64,000 bases of DNA from Conoideocrella luteorostrata (lineage: Eukaryota; Ascomycota; Sordariomycetes; Hypocreales; Clavicipitaceae): assembly GCA_032433595.1 (NCBI GenBank), contig JASWJB010000002.1:248001-312000 (forward strand), read 5' to 3'. Each line of letters starts with the position of its first letter. Within the stretch, counting starts at the first letter, position 1. Positions 25,219 to 37,322 of this stretch are shown one piece after another. A program made the position numbers and the translations under genes. The notes beneath the pieces were generated by a model. That model did not search any database. It had not been told where the DNA came from and saw only the letters and a list, made by a program, of their open reading frames with translations.

Positions 25219-25481
25219 TGTTGGAATCTCTCGTCTGGCGCAACCAACAACACCAAAGACAATAGGAGGTGCGGATCACGATGTGGCCTCACGAGGCACA
25301 CAATAGGAAGTCCTGTGCCTCGGAGTGTACGAGCTGTCTATTTCTACTGACGAGCTCCTCGTTTCCTGCTTTCTCTTACTCTTCTTCTTCTTCCGTAGAT
25401 ATAAATCAATATATGTATTTTGCTTTATTTTATTGCTTTTAGCATGACCCTTCCGGTATTAGAAGCCCTGTGCTTCCTACA
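25219..25481 (-). mobile_element. Solo LTR, subfamily B-like (263 bp)
   Basis: On the + strand it starts TGTTGGAATC and ends TTCCTACA. The flanks ATACT (25214-25218) and GTACT (25482-25486) differ by one base, as expected for an aged 5-base duplication. The CTTCTTCTTCTTCC stretch and terminal sequence match the copies at 37323 and 62863. Confidence 0.75.
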
Positions 25482-27462
25482 GTACTCCTTATAAACGAAA
25501 GACGGATTCTTACCTGCGATTTTATCGTTATCATGACTAATTTCACTATAATTAGCGAGCCATCTATAAGGAAAATCACGACCGGGCGACCGACTTCCTG
25601 GTACTCAACACAGCATGAAGGGCAATCCATGTGATCCTCTGTCTGGAGTGTGAAGCATGAGTCTCATGCTTTCAATTTAGATAGCTGCCTGGACGGGCAC
25701 AGCCTGGAGTACTTGATCCACATAATAACAGCGTCGGCCGATTTATAGCGATGGTGTCGAAAGAATGGCTTGAAATAAGTTTCTCAGAATGAATTAGCAT
25801 GTCCAGAAGAAACGTAAAGGTCAGATTGGGAGCATACAAAATGGAAATGCTCGGTCACGTCGTGTCCCTGTATAAACAACACGGTTTCAAGGAGTTAAAG
25901 GTAAGACAGGGGCTGCATTTCCGTGTTCTCGACTCTAGCAGTCACCGTACCTCGTTGAAAAATTATGTTGGGCAAAAACCAAAAAAAACTGAGTAATTCG
26001 AGTGAATTTCTCCAGCTCTCAGCTAGTTTGGCCTTTGGAGCGAGGCATTTTGTTTGCGTAGCCGACACAGTCCACAGGTGTTGGCTTTCTCGATCCATCA
26101 CTAAATATGCTGGGCCGATGGAACTGACTGACCGAGAGGGTTTTGATCGAGAAAATGATGTATGATGTATTGACGCTACCGAGAAACTTATGTAGTGCCG
26201 AAAAGGTAAGATTCTCCCGCAACTTGCTGATACTTTCTACGGTACCGGAAATTGAAAGGTACGCAGCAGAGAAGCCGGATCGAAGAAATGGCAGAAAACC
26301 TCGGCATAACCACCGTTGAAGTCGGTCGGAAATACGACATACTTACGTGGTGTCAATCTGCCCATGCAGACTGACAGATCTGTGTGAAAATGAAGTCGAC
26401 CACAACACTGAGATGCTGGACGAAATCTCCAACTAAATAGGTCATCTGCCTGTCAGCATTCGCATCTCTTGCCACGACGATGGTCAACTTCTGGAAAAGA
26501 CACTTCAAATATCTCTCCTCAAATTAACCAAAGAATATGGAGCCTCTTCAGAACCAGTCGCCTAGCAAGGCTCATCCACAAGACCAACCCGCCAAAGCAG
26601 TGCGGAAACTGCTGGGATTGTCGATAACTTCTTAGATATCGGTAGATGTAATGAAACCCTCGCTATGCAATTTGTGAGTCGCCTGGCGGCTACGAGATGG
26701 ATCGTGTCATTGTTCGTTGTACCGTATATAACGCTATTACAAAGATGATTGCTGCCGTCAAGCCAGCGACGTATTTATTATGAGATCACGACACCCAACG
26801 TGACTGTCTGGAAGACGGACGAAACTGAAATCGCCTATTGTGGAATCATCAAACACATCGATGACATTGCCAATGAACCAGTTCTTTGCAATAGCCAACT
26901 CGTATGTCAAAGCGGATACGCTGCAAGATCGTGGGGCAAGGTAGGCTAAGCACAGAGATAGCCAAGTTAAGGTTCGATTCGTCTGCCGTCAGTAGTCTTC
27001 CATTTGCTCTGATAAGAATCACCAAGAACTATTCCCAGTCAAAGGCCTGGAAAGATCATAATACCCTTAGTAAATATTTGAATGGTCTACAAAGCGGCCA
27101 TTAATATATCCATGATATTTTGTGGCAAATTATGCCATCTCATTAGTATCCTAATGCGTCGGATCGTTTCTGACCAACCAAATGTTCTTGAAGCTGTAAA
27201 TTCCCAGGCTCTCAAAGGAGCCGAGAGGAGCCCATACAAGCAGCAGGCAATCAACCTCTCCCCTTCTCATTTGGGAATGCCTTCAAGCATCTTCAACATT
27301 GGATCAGTGTTCAAATCTTGGTACACGCTATGTTCAGCTCCCTGCAGTCATTTTGCCCAACCGCCCACATCGTAAAGTCCAAATCTCATCGCTTTCAGCC
27401 ACAACCGCACCATTGATCATTTTCAACAACGCCGTGCCAAGAACTGTACACTATCACTATCC
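25482..27462. other. Gene-poor stretch with possible coding debris
   Basis: No intact gene is supported. Between about 26280 and 26950 several short open pieces switch frame and contain stops, so a decayed gene is possible, but I recognise no domain. Between 27082 and 27462 lies the 3' flank of the dehydrogenase. Confidence 0.4.
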
Positions 27463-29097
27463 TTAGAAGCCCCCATTGGGATGAATGAGAACCTTGGTGT
27501 ACCCATCAGTCCTCTTGTCAAACTTTTCGTAAGCAATTTCTGCTTGGTCAATGCCAATCTCGTGCGACACTACAAAACTGGGCTTAGCCTTCCCAGAAAT
27601 GATCAGGTCGCGAAGGTAGCGGTTATAAGCCTTGACGTTGCACTGGCCTGTGCGAAGCGAGAGACCCTAAGTTTTGCGGTAAGGTACTAATCTGATAGGA
27701 TTAGCTGATCTGGAGCTTCATGCAACTCACCTTCTCGAAGAGCTTTCCAAAGCTAAGGCTAATCATGCCCTTTGCGGCAGCAGAGTCAGGAGCGCCAGGA
27801 TCGCTAGATACATAGTGTTAGCCAGGTGTTCACGTAGACCTGTCACCACTTGGGGCATTTTACCTGGGAACGTAAAGACCAGGAATACCCAAGCCACCGC
27901 AAGCCCTAGTAACCTTGATCATATTCTCCAACACAATGTTGGGCTCTTCAGCTTGGCCACTCGTGCCCACAGCCTGGTATCCGACGGCATCGACCGAACG
28001 GTCCACCATACCACCATTCTTCTCAATGATTTGTGCAACTGCATTGCCCGCACTAAAGTCAATAGGAATACAATTAATCTTTTGGGCAGCAGCAAGGCGC
28101 TCAGGGATGCGATCGACGACGTATACAGTGCTTGCACCACGCAGAATAGCAGAGTAGGCGGCCATGAGACCCACGGGGCCGGCACCGAACACAGCGATAG
28201 ATTCGCCAGGCTGGAACCCGGAGATTTCCACACCATGCCAGCCTAGTGCCAATGGTAAGTGTTGTGCTGTCAAATCTCCATGTTTGCATAGTCTTACCGG
28301 TAGGGAAGATGTCCGCCAAGAGAATGAAGTCCGCCTCGTGCTCCTTGCCAGCAGGAAGCTTCAGGGCATTGAAGTCGGCATAGGGGATGCGGATGTACTG
28401 GGCCTGGCCTGCGAAGTAAAATATATGAGTTATATTGCCCCATAGATGCAGACTGCGAAAAGCGTACCTCCCCGGTAAGGCCCCATGGCAACATATCCTA
28501 TGATGTTTAGTTAGAAATGTGATCCAGTACCTGATGGGATTGATAAGATGAAGGCGGGGCACCTACCGTAGGCACCTCCAGCAAAGCCAGGATTCACTCC
28601 AGTACAGAAAGCAGTCTTGCCTTCTTCACAATTGCGGCAACGTCCGTCAGCCACGTTGAAAGGCATCACCACTCGGTCGCCTTTCTTCAGAAGTGTCACG
28701 CCCTCTCCTAACTCCTCAACTATTCCCATGTTCTCGTGGCCTGGGGCCTCGATCAGCATCTGGTCGCTAAATAAGACGCCAAGTGGAGAGATCTTACCAA
28801 AGGTAATCCCCGCCTCCGCCGCAGTCCGGCCTTCGTACATGCTGGTTGTCCAAGTCAACGACTGTAGTCAACATTTTTCGTTGCCAAGTATGTCTTACTG
28901 CAAATCTGAGCCACAGATAGCAGCCTGGAAGCTCCCGATTAGTTCACACCATTAAAGAGGACTTCGATCTTGGTTCAGCTCACTGTGGTGACTTTGACAA
29001 TGATGTCGTCGGGGTGCTCCAGCTTCGGCTTCTCGACATCCTCCACCTTGACCTTGTGTGGTCCTACATAGTTGACGGCTTTCATTGTAGATGTCAT
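27463..29097 (-). CDS. Zinc-dependent alcohol / formaldehyde dehydrogenase
   Basis: Nine exons (28984-29097, 28899-28924, 28798-28841, 28567-28740, 28468-28497, 28298-28408, 27864-28242, 27731-27803, 27463-27666) give 384 residues; every junction is GT-AG and in phase. It is a medium-chain dehydrogenase: catalytic zinc ligand in AICGSDLHMYEGR, GHENMG near 67 as the second ligand, a structural-zinc lobe with GRCRNCEEGKTAFC, and a Rossmann motif VFGAGPVG. The order and the NPGFAGGAYGY stretch resemble the glutathione-independent formaldehyde dehydrogenase subgroup. Substrate could be formaldehyde or another aldehyde/alcohol. It shares a 637-base intergenic region with the divergent TIM-barrel gene, so co-regulation is possible. 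The high density of tiny exons is unusual for the window. Confidence 0.88.
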
Positions 29098-29734
29098 ATT
29101 CTTATTGATGAGTTATGTATCTCGATATGACTGCTCGAGAGTGATGTAGAAACTTGGACGGAGCTTGAGGGGATATAGAAAATGTGTGGTTGTCAGTTTA
29201 AGGGGGCAAGCGTCCCAGCGGCCATGACAACTTCAACCCCGCACTCTAAGACACTAGGGCATGGGGTAACACTTGGATAAGTCTCTGAGGTAGCCGTTAC
29301 TGACATTGTGACAAAGAGTCAAAGACGCCAGATGCGGGGATCAAACGTGGCTAAGAGTAGCTTGACGCGTTTGGAACAATGACGTACGTCGCGGCGAGAA
29401 TGTCCCGTTTCGGGCGCTGTGGGGTCGACGGAGCATTCGGCGATGATCTGGTCTGGCCAGACAATTCGGAAACCCTTGCCTCTTCCGATTCCCCGCGGGA
29501 TGACTTACTTGAAAAGGCAATTAATACTGCTTCTCCCTAACCCCATAATCACGGCCCCAGCACGCAATCGAATCAGCTGTATACAACCAAGATAAATCCC
29601 GCTTGTGCTCATTGAGGAACAGGAATGGCAATTACCTCCCTTGTTTGCTCAGATTGGTTATAACTGGTTCTAAAAAATAAACCAACTTCTTTTTTGTGCG
29701 TCACGCACCTGTAAACTTCTAGACAACGCTGACC
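29098..29734. promoter_or_regulatory. Bidirectional intergenic promoter
   Basis: It separates the starts of the dehydrogenase (-) and the TIM-barrel isomerase (+). No other gene fits, so both promoters must lie here. I could not assign a specific regulator site. Confidence 0.55.
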
Positions 29735-30994
29735 ATGCCCGAAATTCTGCGCTGCCGTTCAACATGGGGAATTCCTCCGGGCGCGGGTTTTGAGACGTGG
29801 AAGTCTTGGTTTCCTGAATTGAAGAAACAGGGTTACGGTGAGTGGAAAGAGAGCTCTAAAGAGTCTAAGTGTCGAGTTCCGAGCGTGTAAGCTGACAAAA
29901 TTGCTCAGGCGGACTGGAGATTAACCTTTTCGAAGTTCACGAAGATCTGGCAGTGTTGAAGAAGCTCTGCGAAGACCTAGGTCTTCAGATCATAGTTCAG
30001 TACGCTTGGCGCTCAGGAAATTATTTTGCAAATCTCCCTGAACTAATCACACAACTAGGGGATTCTCCGAATGGCCAGGCTACGTTGGCCCGAGACCAGT
30101 GGGCTTGGGGCCATCACAGCATCTTGCGTTTTATGAGCAGATGCTGCAACAGGCCAAACAAGTCAATCCCCTCAAAGTCAACGTCCAGTCAGGAGCGTAA
30201 GTTCCATATTCATATTAAGACTGATTCGTTTCTGTCACAAGATACTAATCTTCAACAGTGATTATTGGACCCTGGATGAGTCTATTGAATTCTTCAACGG
30301 CACGCTCGCTGTGGACGCCGAGCTAGGTCTGAAGGGTAAAGTGTGCCATGAGACCCATCGCAACCGGTCTCTCTTCACGCCTTACTCTACTGCTTATATT
30401 CTGAAACAAGTTCCGAAGTAAGAGAGAAAAGAAGTGGATGAAGCATTACACCCACTGATCCGTGATGTAGCCTATGCGTGACTTCCGATATCTCTCATCA
30501 TGTTGTATGCTGTGAGCGGCTGCTCGACGAAAGCGAAGAAGATAAGCAGCTTGTTGATGTGTTGATTCCTAACGTACAACTACCTTCTCTTTCTCCCCGT
30601 CTGCATTTGTCATAAAATATTGACACGGAAACCTTCCTCAGGTCTATCACATTCACGCCAGAATGGGACTTACACAAGGGTCCCAATGTCCTGATCCTAC
30701 AAACGAAGTCTTCGCTGCCGAGAGGGCGTTCTTTGAGGGCTTTTGGAAGAGAGCCATTCAATATGCAGCTCGCAATAGGCCAGATGTCCCAATCACGTTT
30801 GTCCCAGAATATGGGTGAGTCACATAATCCTATCTGAGCTCTGTGAGCCCAATTACACAGCAGGCTGAATGTTTCACAATAGCCCCTATCCATACCATCC
30901 TTTCGGTTCGGCTCGAGACTATTCAGAAGTCTGCGATACTGAGGGTGCGCGCTTGCAAAGCTTGTTCGAAGAATGGGCAAAGGCTGTTGCGTAA
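29735..30994 (+). CDS. Xylose isomerase-like TIM-barrel protein
   Basis: Seven exons (29735-29837, 29909-29999, 30059-30196, 30259-30417, 30471-30573, 30642-30814, 30883-30994) give 292 residues with all phases consistent; introns are 53-71 nt. The chain shows the AP-endonuclease-2/sugar isomerase barrel: GGLEINLFEV, IIVQGFSEWPGYVG, KVNVQSGADYW, GKVCHETHRNR, TSDISHHVVC, VYHIHARMG and PEYGPYPYHPFG. The conserved Glu, Asp and His at the strand ends would bind a divalent metal. Likely activity is isomerisation or epimerisation of a keto-sugar or hydroxypyruvate-like compound; the substrate is unknown. The divergent zinc dehydrogenase suggests a shared small-carbohydrate pathway. Confidence 0.82.
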
Positions 30995-31582
30995 ATATAC
31001 AGGTCTCTAATGCATAGAAAGATCTCCTACACCAAGAAAAGTCTTCCACACAACAGGAAGAGGATCCATGTACGTATATTGGTAGGGAGGCTCATGGGTC
31101 ACAAGTAGCCGTTGGCTCTCGTACGACATTGCTTCATTTTTCTAAAATTTTGCAATGCGGATTCTTCGTTGTTGTGTACTGGTTGGCGAGGTGTAGCTGC
31201 TGGGGTTTCAATTGGCAGTGTCATCTGTAGTTCTAGCTGATATCATTGGCGAAATCCGGCTCTGGGGCAGCCGTGTCACTCTCTCGGGTCGCCTCTGCTA
31301 ATTTCTTGTGAGGCACCCTCGGGTATTTGGTGAATGACTGGCGAGACGTGGTGCATATGTTAGTAGCTGGGCCGAAATAACTTGTCCTCATCGGTTCCAT
31401 GATAGAAATATTTACTATGATCCTTTGCTTTAGATTGTAACTGGCGTAAAAATTACGTTGTCTTAGTATGCATAATTTCTTTGTCGCTGTCTGTTAGCAC
31501 TTAGTTAACAAAAATTGCGATTATTAATCCCGTACGTCTGCAAATTATCTTAAACAGTATTCTTACACTAAACGCTGTTGGG
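30995..31582. other. Intergenic, nothing recognised
   Basis: This is the 3' flank of the TIM-barrel gene. AT content rises towards 31500. No gene or repeat is seen. Confidence 0.5.
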
Positions 31583-31830
31583 TTACCTCCTGCCGAGATC
31601 GTATTGTACAATTGTGCCGCTAATAACCAGATCGCCCATCAGGATCTCTTCGCCACAGTGAGGTGTACCACCACGAATCCCCACCAGAAGCACGAATCTG
31701 AGAGACTCATAGCTTGATCTCAAGGTGGCTGCTGCTGTTGCCGCGTTAGCCTTGCCTTCACACGCAAGAGCTAGAGCCACATTAAGTTTGCCAATGCGGC
31801 CCGTGGTGTTGTTGAGACGAGAATAGCTCC
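31583..31830 (-). pseudogene. Nucleoside phosphorylase-like domain relic
   Basis: The minus strand reads TTGRIGKLNVALA, then NAATAAATLRSSYESLRF, LLVGIRGGTP and LMGDLVISGTIVQYDLG. This is the core of the PNP_UDP domain that serves as N-terminal effector-like domain in many fungal NLRs (GRIG..., VGIGGG, LGDVVVS, QYD). There is no upstream start exon that I can find and no NACHT downstream, so it seems to be a fragment. Confidence 0.6.
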
Positions 31831-33828
31831 GTGTCAGGATGATCGGTGCCGTAAATAGCTAGATTCATCGGATAGTGAGGTTTCCGGTATCATACTATAA
31901 AAAAGGGGAATCGGAAGGCCTCACAGGCAAGGATAAATTAAAGCATTCTGACGGGTCTGTCAGAGGGAGAATTCTATATCTACCATTATTAACACTATCA
32001 TTAATATACATAAATTTGACCCCTTCTTATTGAATCTAATACCTCTAGTGACACTAAGGTTAGTAACGACGAATAAAAAGTACCTAGCAGAGGACCTAAT
32101 AGATGTGTCTTTATCTGACCCGGATATCACTGTCTTCCGCTGCAGAGCTCGCTGGGCTCGCCTAGTAAGTAAAGCTTCTCTTTGCGCTAGGCTAAGTAAA
32201 TAACACGAAATAATATAAGATAATACTTACATATAATAAATAACTCTATGCTTAATTATTTTATATAAGTAATTGTAATGCAACAGGAGGGTGTGCCCAC
32301 TACACCAATGGTCAAAAGATTCACCAGTACAAGCAGCTGCTTATACTGCACCCTACACTTGCTTATAAGGCTAGCCGCATGCATGCACACTGGGGACAGC
32401 AACCCTGGGCTACTCCGCCTTACAGTAGTTTTATAAGTAATATTAATACTTAATTAATAAAAAGTATTAATTTTAAATAGCTTTTATAATTAAAATAATT
32501 TAATAATTATTATATTATTTTAATTATTGTGTGGGCGGAATAGACCCTCTAGAGTGACAGGGTTGAATTCACGTGAGTTGTGGGCTTGACTAATTTGGTC
32601 AGAAGGAACATCATAGCTGGAATGGAGTCGCAACAAGAAGTGGATCAGTGAAGCAAGTAGAATGGTACGTGAGATGTACGCCCAATATGAGGAAGCGGCT
32701 GCAGAGAGAGGCATTGTAGGTAGGAACGCGACCTGAGGAGGACGTGATTGCCGACGATTACATAGCGCTGGACCCTCTCCGGCAGACCCGTAAGCGTCGC
32801 TAGCGACTTGCTGCCACTGTGGTGTCAGGCTCACTAGGAACTAAGCGCATTAAGCTCGCCACTGAGCTTGATGAGTTTGGTGCTGGGAGCACAAGGGCTT
32901 CTGGTAAAAGTAAATTTAATAATATTATATATATAAGTATATTATTTTACTCTTTTATAATTACAGTTGTTAAAGTAAAAAATAAATCAAGAAAAGTTTA
33001 TATTTTGTCGACCCAAAAGACACACCCAAACACTCACGTATGCCGGAGTCTGACACACACCCAGCAACGCTCCGCATACTTCGTGAAAGGCTCTCGTAGA
33101 GACCTTCTGTAGTTCGTAGGGACCTTTCTCTTGCCGAGATCAATGGTCTAACTGCTCACTCGTCGGCTATCGAGTTACTGAACACTTCAAATGAATATAT
33201 TAAGAAGGGATATGATGCACTCGACACACTTCATAAAACTTCGGGGCAAAAACTTCGTGAATTCTTGACTGCCTGGCTCGTTGTTCTGTCAAGTGCATAA
33301 TCGCACTACTTATAGCTCGAAGTATGTAAATTTGTTCACGGAATGCAGGGCATCTGCACAGCGATACGCCGGCGACCACAACTAGATGCACAACTTTACG
33401 AAAGCTTCTACTTTCTCTTCTCTGCAATATAGCTTATTTTGGGTTCTGAGCTGGCTCCTAGTTGAATAAGCCTCGTCGTGTTCACAATAATGATCAACAG
33501 TAGCAGTTTACTAGGCTATCAGCAATTGCACGCCTAGAAATTAGTGCAAGTATACCTCAAGTTGCCAAAAATCTCAATTAGACAAGGCGGGAGTAGTTTT
33601 AGGGGCCAATTGTCTCAATATTGGAATATAAACGAATGTAATCTAATATGTAGCAAAAGGAATCCAAGCGACTAATACACTAGGACTAAGAATAGAACGT
33701 TTATTGGCCTGAAATTAAAACTGCGGTCTGTGCCCATAAATGTCCAACCCCCCAGAGTCGTGTTGCGGCACGCAAGCTGGGTTGGAACTATTGGACCCAA
33801 CTGTACGGAGTACGTACGGAGATCAAAA
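31831..33828. other. AT-rich, gene-free island
   Basis: It contains one copy of the 50-bp dispersed repeat and then very AT-rich DNA (about 32190-32530 and 32910-33010) typical of RIP-degraded transposons. Frames at 32520-33427 are short and show no known motif. Confidence 0.5.
31917..31966 (+). repeat. 50-bp dispersed repeat, copy 2
   Basis: Same orientation as 14351-14400 with a few substitutions, mostly transitions. Confidence 0.6.
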
Positions 33829-34340
33829 CTACTTACGGGGTTCAAAGCGGAACGACCCAATTCTTCCAAGGTCAATATGATGTTGTCCATTAGTAGGTCC
33901 CGGAATTGACCTGTATGGATCGCCGCTTGGCCAGGATGAACTAAAATAATTAGTATTGTATATTATTAATGTCGCTTGCTATACACTACTACTTACATCC
34001 AAACATGCAGCGTAACGGGGGCAGACTTGATTTCCACGCCTTGAATATGGCTGCAACATTTGTTAATTAAAGTATATACTTGGTGCAAAAACATCTTACT
34101 TACGGGCTACCAGAAAGGCTGTGGTCGACTCCAATAGCGCGTGTCTCGGTGCGATCTCTGCCGCCTTTCACATTCCATTTAATCTAGTATTATTCTCAGC
34201 CTTAACTTCGTGTTATGAAATCACATTTGACTTACCCAGGCATCTCCTGCAGTAGGATTGCCGCCCTCAAACTCCGCATCATCAATTTCACGCACAGGCT
34301 CGGTGTCACCCGCTGGTCGAGTATTATCCCCGCTAGACAT
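33829..34340 (-). CDS. Small four-exon protein, function unknown
   Basis: The exons 34236-34340, 34104-34183, 33997-34050 and 33829-33940 give 116 residues. All three introns (52, 53 and 56 nt) have canonical GTAAGT-type donors and AG acceptors, and phase is kept throughout, which is unlikely by chance. The protein begins with an acidic leader (TEPVREIDDAEFEGG), continues with GDAWIKWNVKGGRDRTE and HIQGVEIKSAPVTLHVW, and ends with a basic FRFEPRK. No signal peptide, membrane segment or known domain is seen. The last GTAAGTAG could also be a donor, but the next acceptor would make an intron of only 36 nt, so I end at the TAG. It is followed upstream by a MITE. Confidence 0.6.
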
Positions 34341-34596
34341 GTTGAAAGATATAGTAGAGGGGAGGCTTTAGTTGGAAAATAGAGCTAAGATGCCGTAGGT
34401 TGTTTCTTGGGCGCTGGGTTATCTTGGGGACGAGAATGAGCAATGGGTAGGTAGCAGCGGCGTATTTATACCCATCTCCCAGAACTTTCATTGCCTAAGA
34501 TCTCTTTCCGGCTCCATTTTTAAGGTAAATCTCTGCGGGGTAAATTTACACCAGAATAGAGCAGGTACAATACGAAGTATGGAGTAGCTGTGTCTA

Positions 34597-35134
34597 GTGA
34601 TCGGGATGGTCTAGACTCTGGTCGCCAAGACTTAATTTGGTCTAGACCGCTAAGACTTGGCGATTTCCCGAGACACTTCGGGCCGCGTTAGGAGGTTAAT
34701 GGCAGCGGGTGGTTGAATTGTAACCTAATCGGGCTGGGTCATGCTCTTTTTGTCTTTAGTTGTGTCATACCTTGCTTCTTTTCTCCTTGAGCGGGAGAGA
34801 AACCTTATGTGTTACGGCCCTCCCGGCCATGACGCCACGGGGCAAAAGGATAGGCTAATAATCGCATTGGTAGCAATTATTACGGGCGGATAACATCAAC
34901 TATATGTGATCAATCATGCGCGACCGTTACACTATGTGATTATCCCCCAGCTTGTTCTCTCCAAAACGTAATAATTTAGTGCTCAAGGAGATAACACCCT
35001 CTAGGAAAACAAAAAGTAAGACACAACTAAAGAGGAAAAAGCAAAAAGTGTATGACATGGCCCAATCAGATTAGAATTCAACCACCCGCAGCCACTGATC
35101 TCCCTAACGGCCCGAGTCTAGACCATCCGATCAC
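34597..35134. mobile_element. 538-bp MITE with long terminal inverted repeats
   Basis: The left end GTGATCGGGATGGTCTAGAC and the right end are inverted copies, flanked by TA on each side (34595-34596 and 35135-35136). The inverted repeats extend about 150 bases, apart from a roughly 60-base insertion in the left arm. There is no transposase frame. The TA target points to a Tc1/mariner-type non-autonomous element. Confidence 0.75.
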
Positions 35135-35136
35135 TA

Positions 35137-36304
35137 GTCTAAGACATGTCTTATCACGTCGGTCTGCTCCTATAGTGCCTTTCATTCTACAGTGACCTAT
35201 TATGTAACGGTTCAAGCAAGTATATTGACAACTAGCTAGAAGGCTGATACGAGCATCTAAAGCTAAGGAAGAAAGGAGAAGAGGAAGTCTGAACGGGGGC
35301 AACGAGCCGGAAATCATAAACCCATTCCCATACACCAGGCCAGCAACGTCCACCTATATGTGCGTCTGGGAAGCTGAGCCGCATAGAGCAAATTTCTTGC
35401 CAAGTGACAGTCAGAGATGCTGCGGCGGGGCAATCCAAGTTACGTTTGGTTTCATTTGGTTTAATGCCGGCGAAACATGCATAAAAACACGACTGATAAA
35501 TCTCGACACGAGCACTACCGCAGGTTCCGCGCCTGGCATAAAATTAAGTGGACCTCAATTAATCGGAGAACTCTAAAGCTCGTGTACGAATGCTGTGAAC
35601 ACGACCCGTGTCTGAGGCGCTCAATCCTCAATCGCAATTCCTTCTCCTCCGTGGCATTATCGGTCTTCCTATGGAGTTACTATAGAAGGACGCCCCTCAC
35701 CTGTCACACCTTGCGGCAGATGCGGGGCCGCCTGATACTCTATACGGAATTCACAGCGCCTATAGCTCAACGCCTCCATGGTGTCCTCCATGGTGTCCTC
35801 CATGACGTCCGCGGTAGAGGGGGTGAATCACATTGCGTAAACGAAAGAGTGGTGCTGTGTGTTTTGGCTCAGCTACGCCGGTTTCTTTGGATCTGCTATT
35901 TAGCTACCGCTTTGGGAGTGTGTGTTCAACGTCCACGTCATGTCACGGATGCAGGACGCTCTATCGAGTTCTGGAGTCTCAGTTGTGGTCCCTAATGCTA
36001 CCCTGTCATGCGGTGGAAAAAAAGACACGAGCCGTCGTGCCCACACCGCAACAACAACACTTAATTGATCTGGCCACAGCTATCGCATTTGAAGCCCAAA
36101 TCCAATAAAATTGATACTATTGGCTAGCTAATTTAATATTCTAATTGCTGTGCATTTTTTGTTCAACTCTGTGGCGTGTTTTAGTCATATAAGCATAAAT
36201 TCAATCCAACTATCAATAATACCTTGAAAACGATTGCGCCAACCTTCTTCCGCAAGCTCTAATAAATCACCTTTTGATAAATGCGGCCTTTTTTTTAACA
36301 TCTC
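35137..36304. other. Intergenic, no convincing gene
   Basis: A 172-codon frame at 35477-35995 exists but has no known domain and a composition unlike a protein. Near 35780-35810 the 12-mer CATGGTGTCCTC is repeated. Confidence 0.4.
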
Positions 36305-36498
36305 TGTTGGAACGCCGCCAAGCACAATAGGAAGCTGTTGGGACCGTCACGTGGTCACCTTCAAGCCACGATATTTATACGGCGATATCGTGCCTTCCAC
36401 TATGACTTCTTTTCTTCTTAGATAGACACAGACAATTATTAATATATTCCCTTTGAAGCCGATGATCTAGATCATTGCACAACCCTGTGCAACCCACA
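36305..36498 (-). mobile_element. Solo LTR, subfamily A (194 bp)
   Basis: It runs TGTTGGAACGCC to AACCCACA with the perfect duplication ATCTC on both sides (36300-36304 and 36499-36503). Its reverse complement aligns with the LTR at 8177, including the ATATTTATAC box. Confidence 0.87.
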
Positions 36499-36503
36499 AT
36501 CTC

Positions 36504-37322
36504 CAGATACAGAGAGCCAAGTACTTTCTCGTAGAGCTAAACTCGGACATAGGCAATTAAAACAGTGTTGTTGGCTGTAGGTTTTAGAGGTATTTTCGCC
36601 CAATGGACCGTGTAATTTTTCCACCGGGTGTCTGTGAGGCGGATAGGTGTTGGTGCAGAAAAAAGCAATTATCTAGCACGTACTCCTTTGACCGCGAAAA
36701 TGAGTATCTCTACTCAGAACTGTTGATAAACACGCTAGAAAAAGCTGTAATCCACATCTAACCTGTTTTGGCCTAGAGGGTTAGTTGCCGCACCCTATTG
36801 CGTGTAACACACACAAATTCCTGGAAACCTACCCCTCTCACCAAACGGGTCTGGATACTACGGAGTTTGACGACTTTTTCAGCAGCGCGAGCCCGTGCAA
36901 GGGCCAATTCGCTCAAAAACAGAATTTCCGGTGTTTTCTTTGACCGTGTTCACATTGACCGGTCCGACTAGTTACTCCGGGCTATCTATCTAGGCGTTGC
37001 GACATAATCTCGCTGCAAGTCTCGTCAGTTGCCTCGTCAGTGGCCTCGTCAGTGGCCATAGACAGCGATAAAGGTGTGTTTTCCCCTGCCTATCTAACTA
37101 ATAATTCAATTACCCTAGTATTTACGCCGGCTCTTGAGCGACCACGAGACCTGCCGCGGCCCCTACGCCCACGTTCCGTCAGGGTATCCTGCTCTTCGAT
37201 TTCTGCCCGTGTGAGGCTGCGCCGTACGCTTGCTCGCATACGCCTTGTGCCCCGTACCGTTGACGGAAGCGGCGGATGATATGGTATTTGAAGCAATTGG
37301 CCTGCCTGTTGGGGGCAGTGAT
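36504..37322. other. Spacer between two solo LTRs
   Basis: No supported gene. A short Arg-rich frame on the minus strand (37090-37341) reaches into the LTR. The unit CGTCAGTGGCCT-like is repeated near 37023-37060. Confidence 0.45.

Noticed and set aside
25800..27000. A decayed coding gene
   Set aside because: Short open pieces in different frames were seen, but no domain could be recognised, so it is left as intergenic.
33672..33836. Fifth exon for the small gene
   Set aside because: The best acceptor would make an intron of 36 nt, shorter than any other in the window; a stop directly after the fourth exon is simpler.
35477..35995. Frame of 172 codons on the plus strand
   Set aside because: Arg/Leu/His-rich with no motif, in a transposon-rich stretch; I could not support it as a gene.
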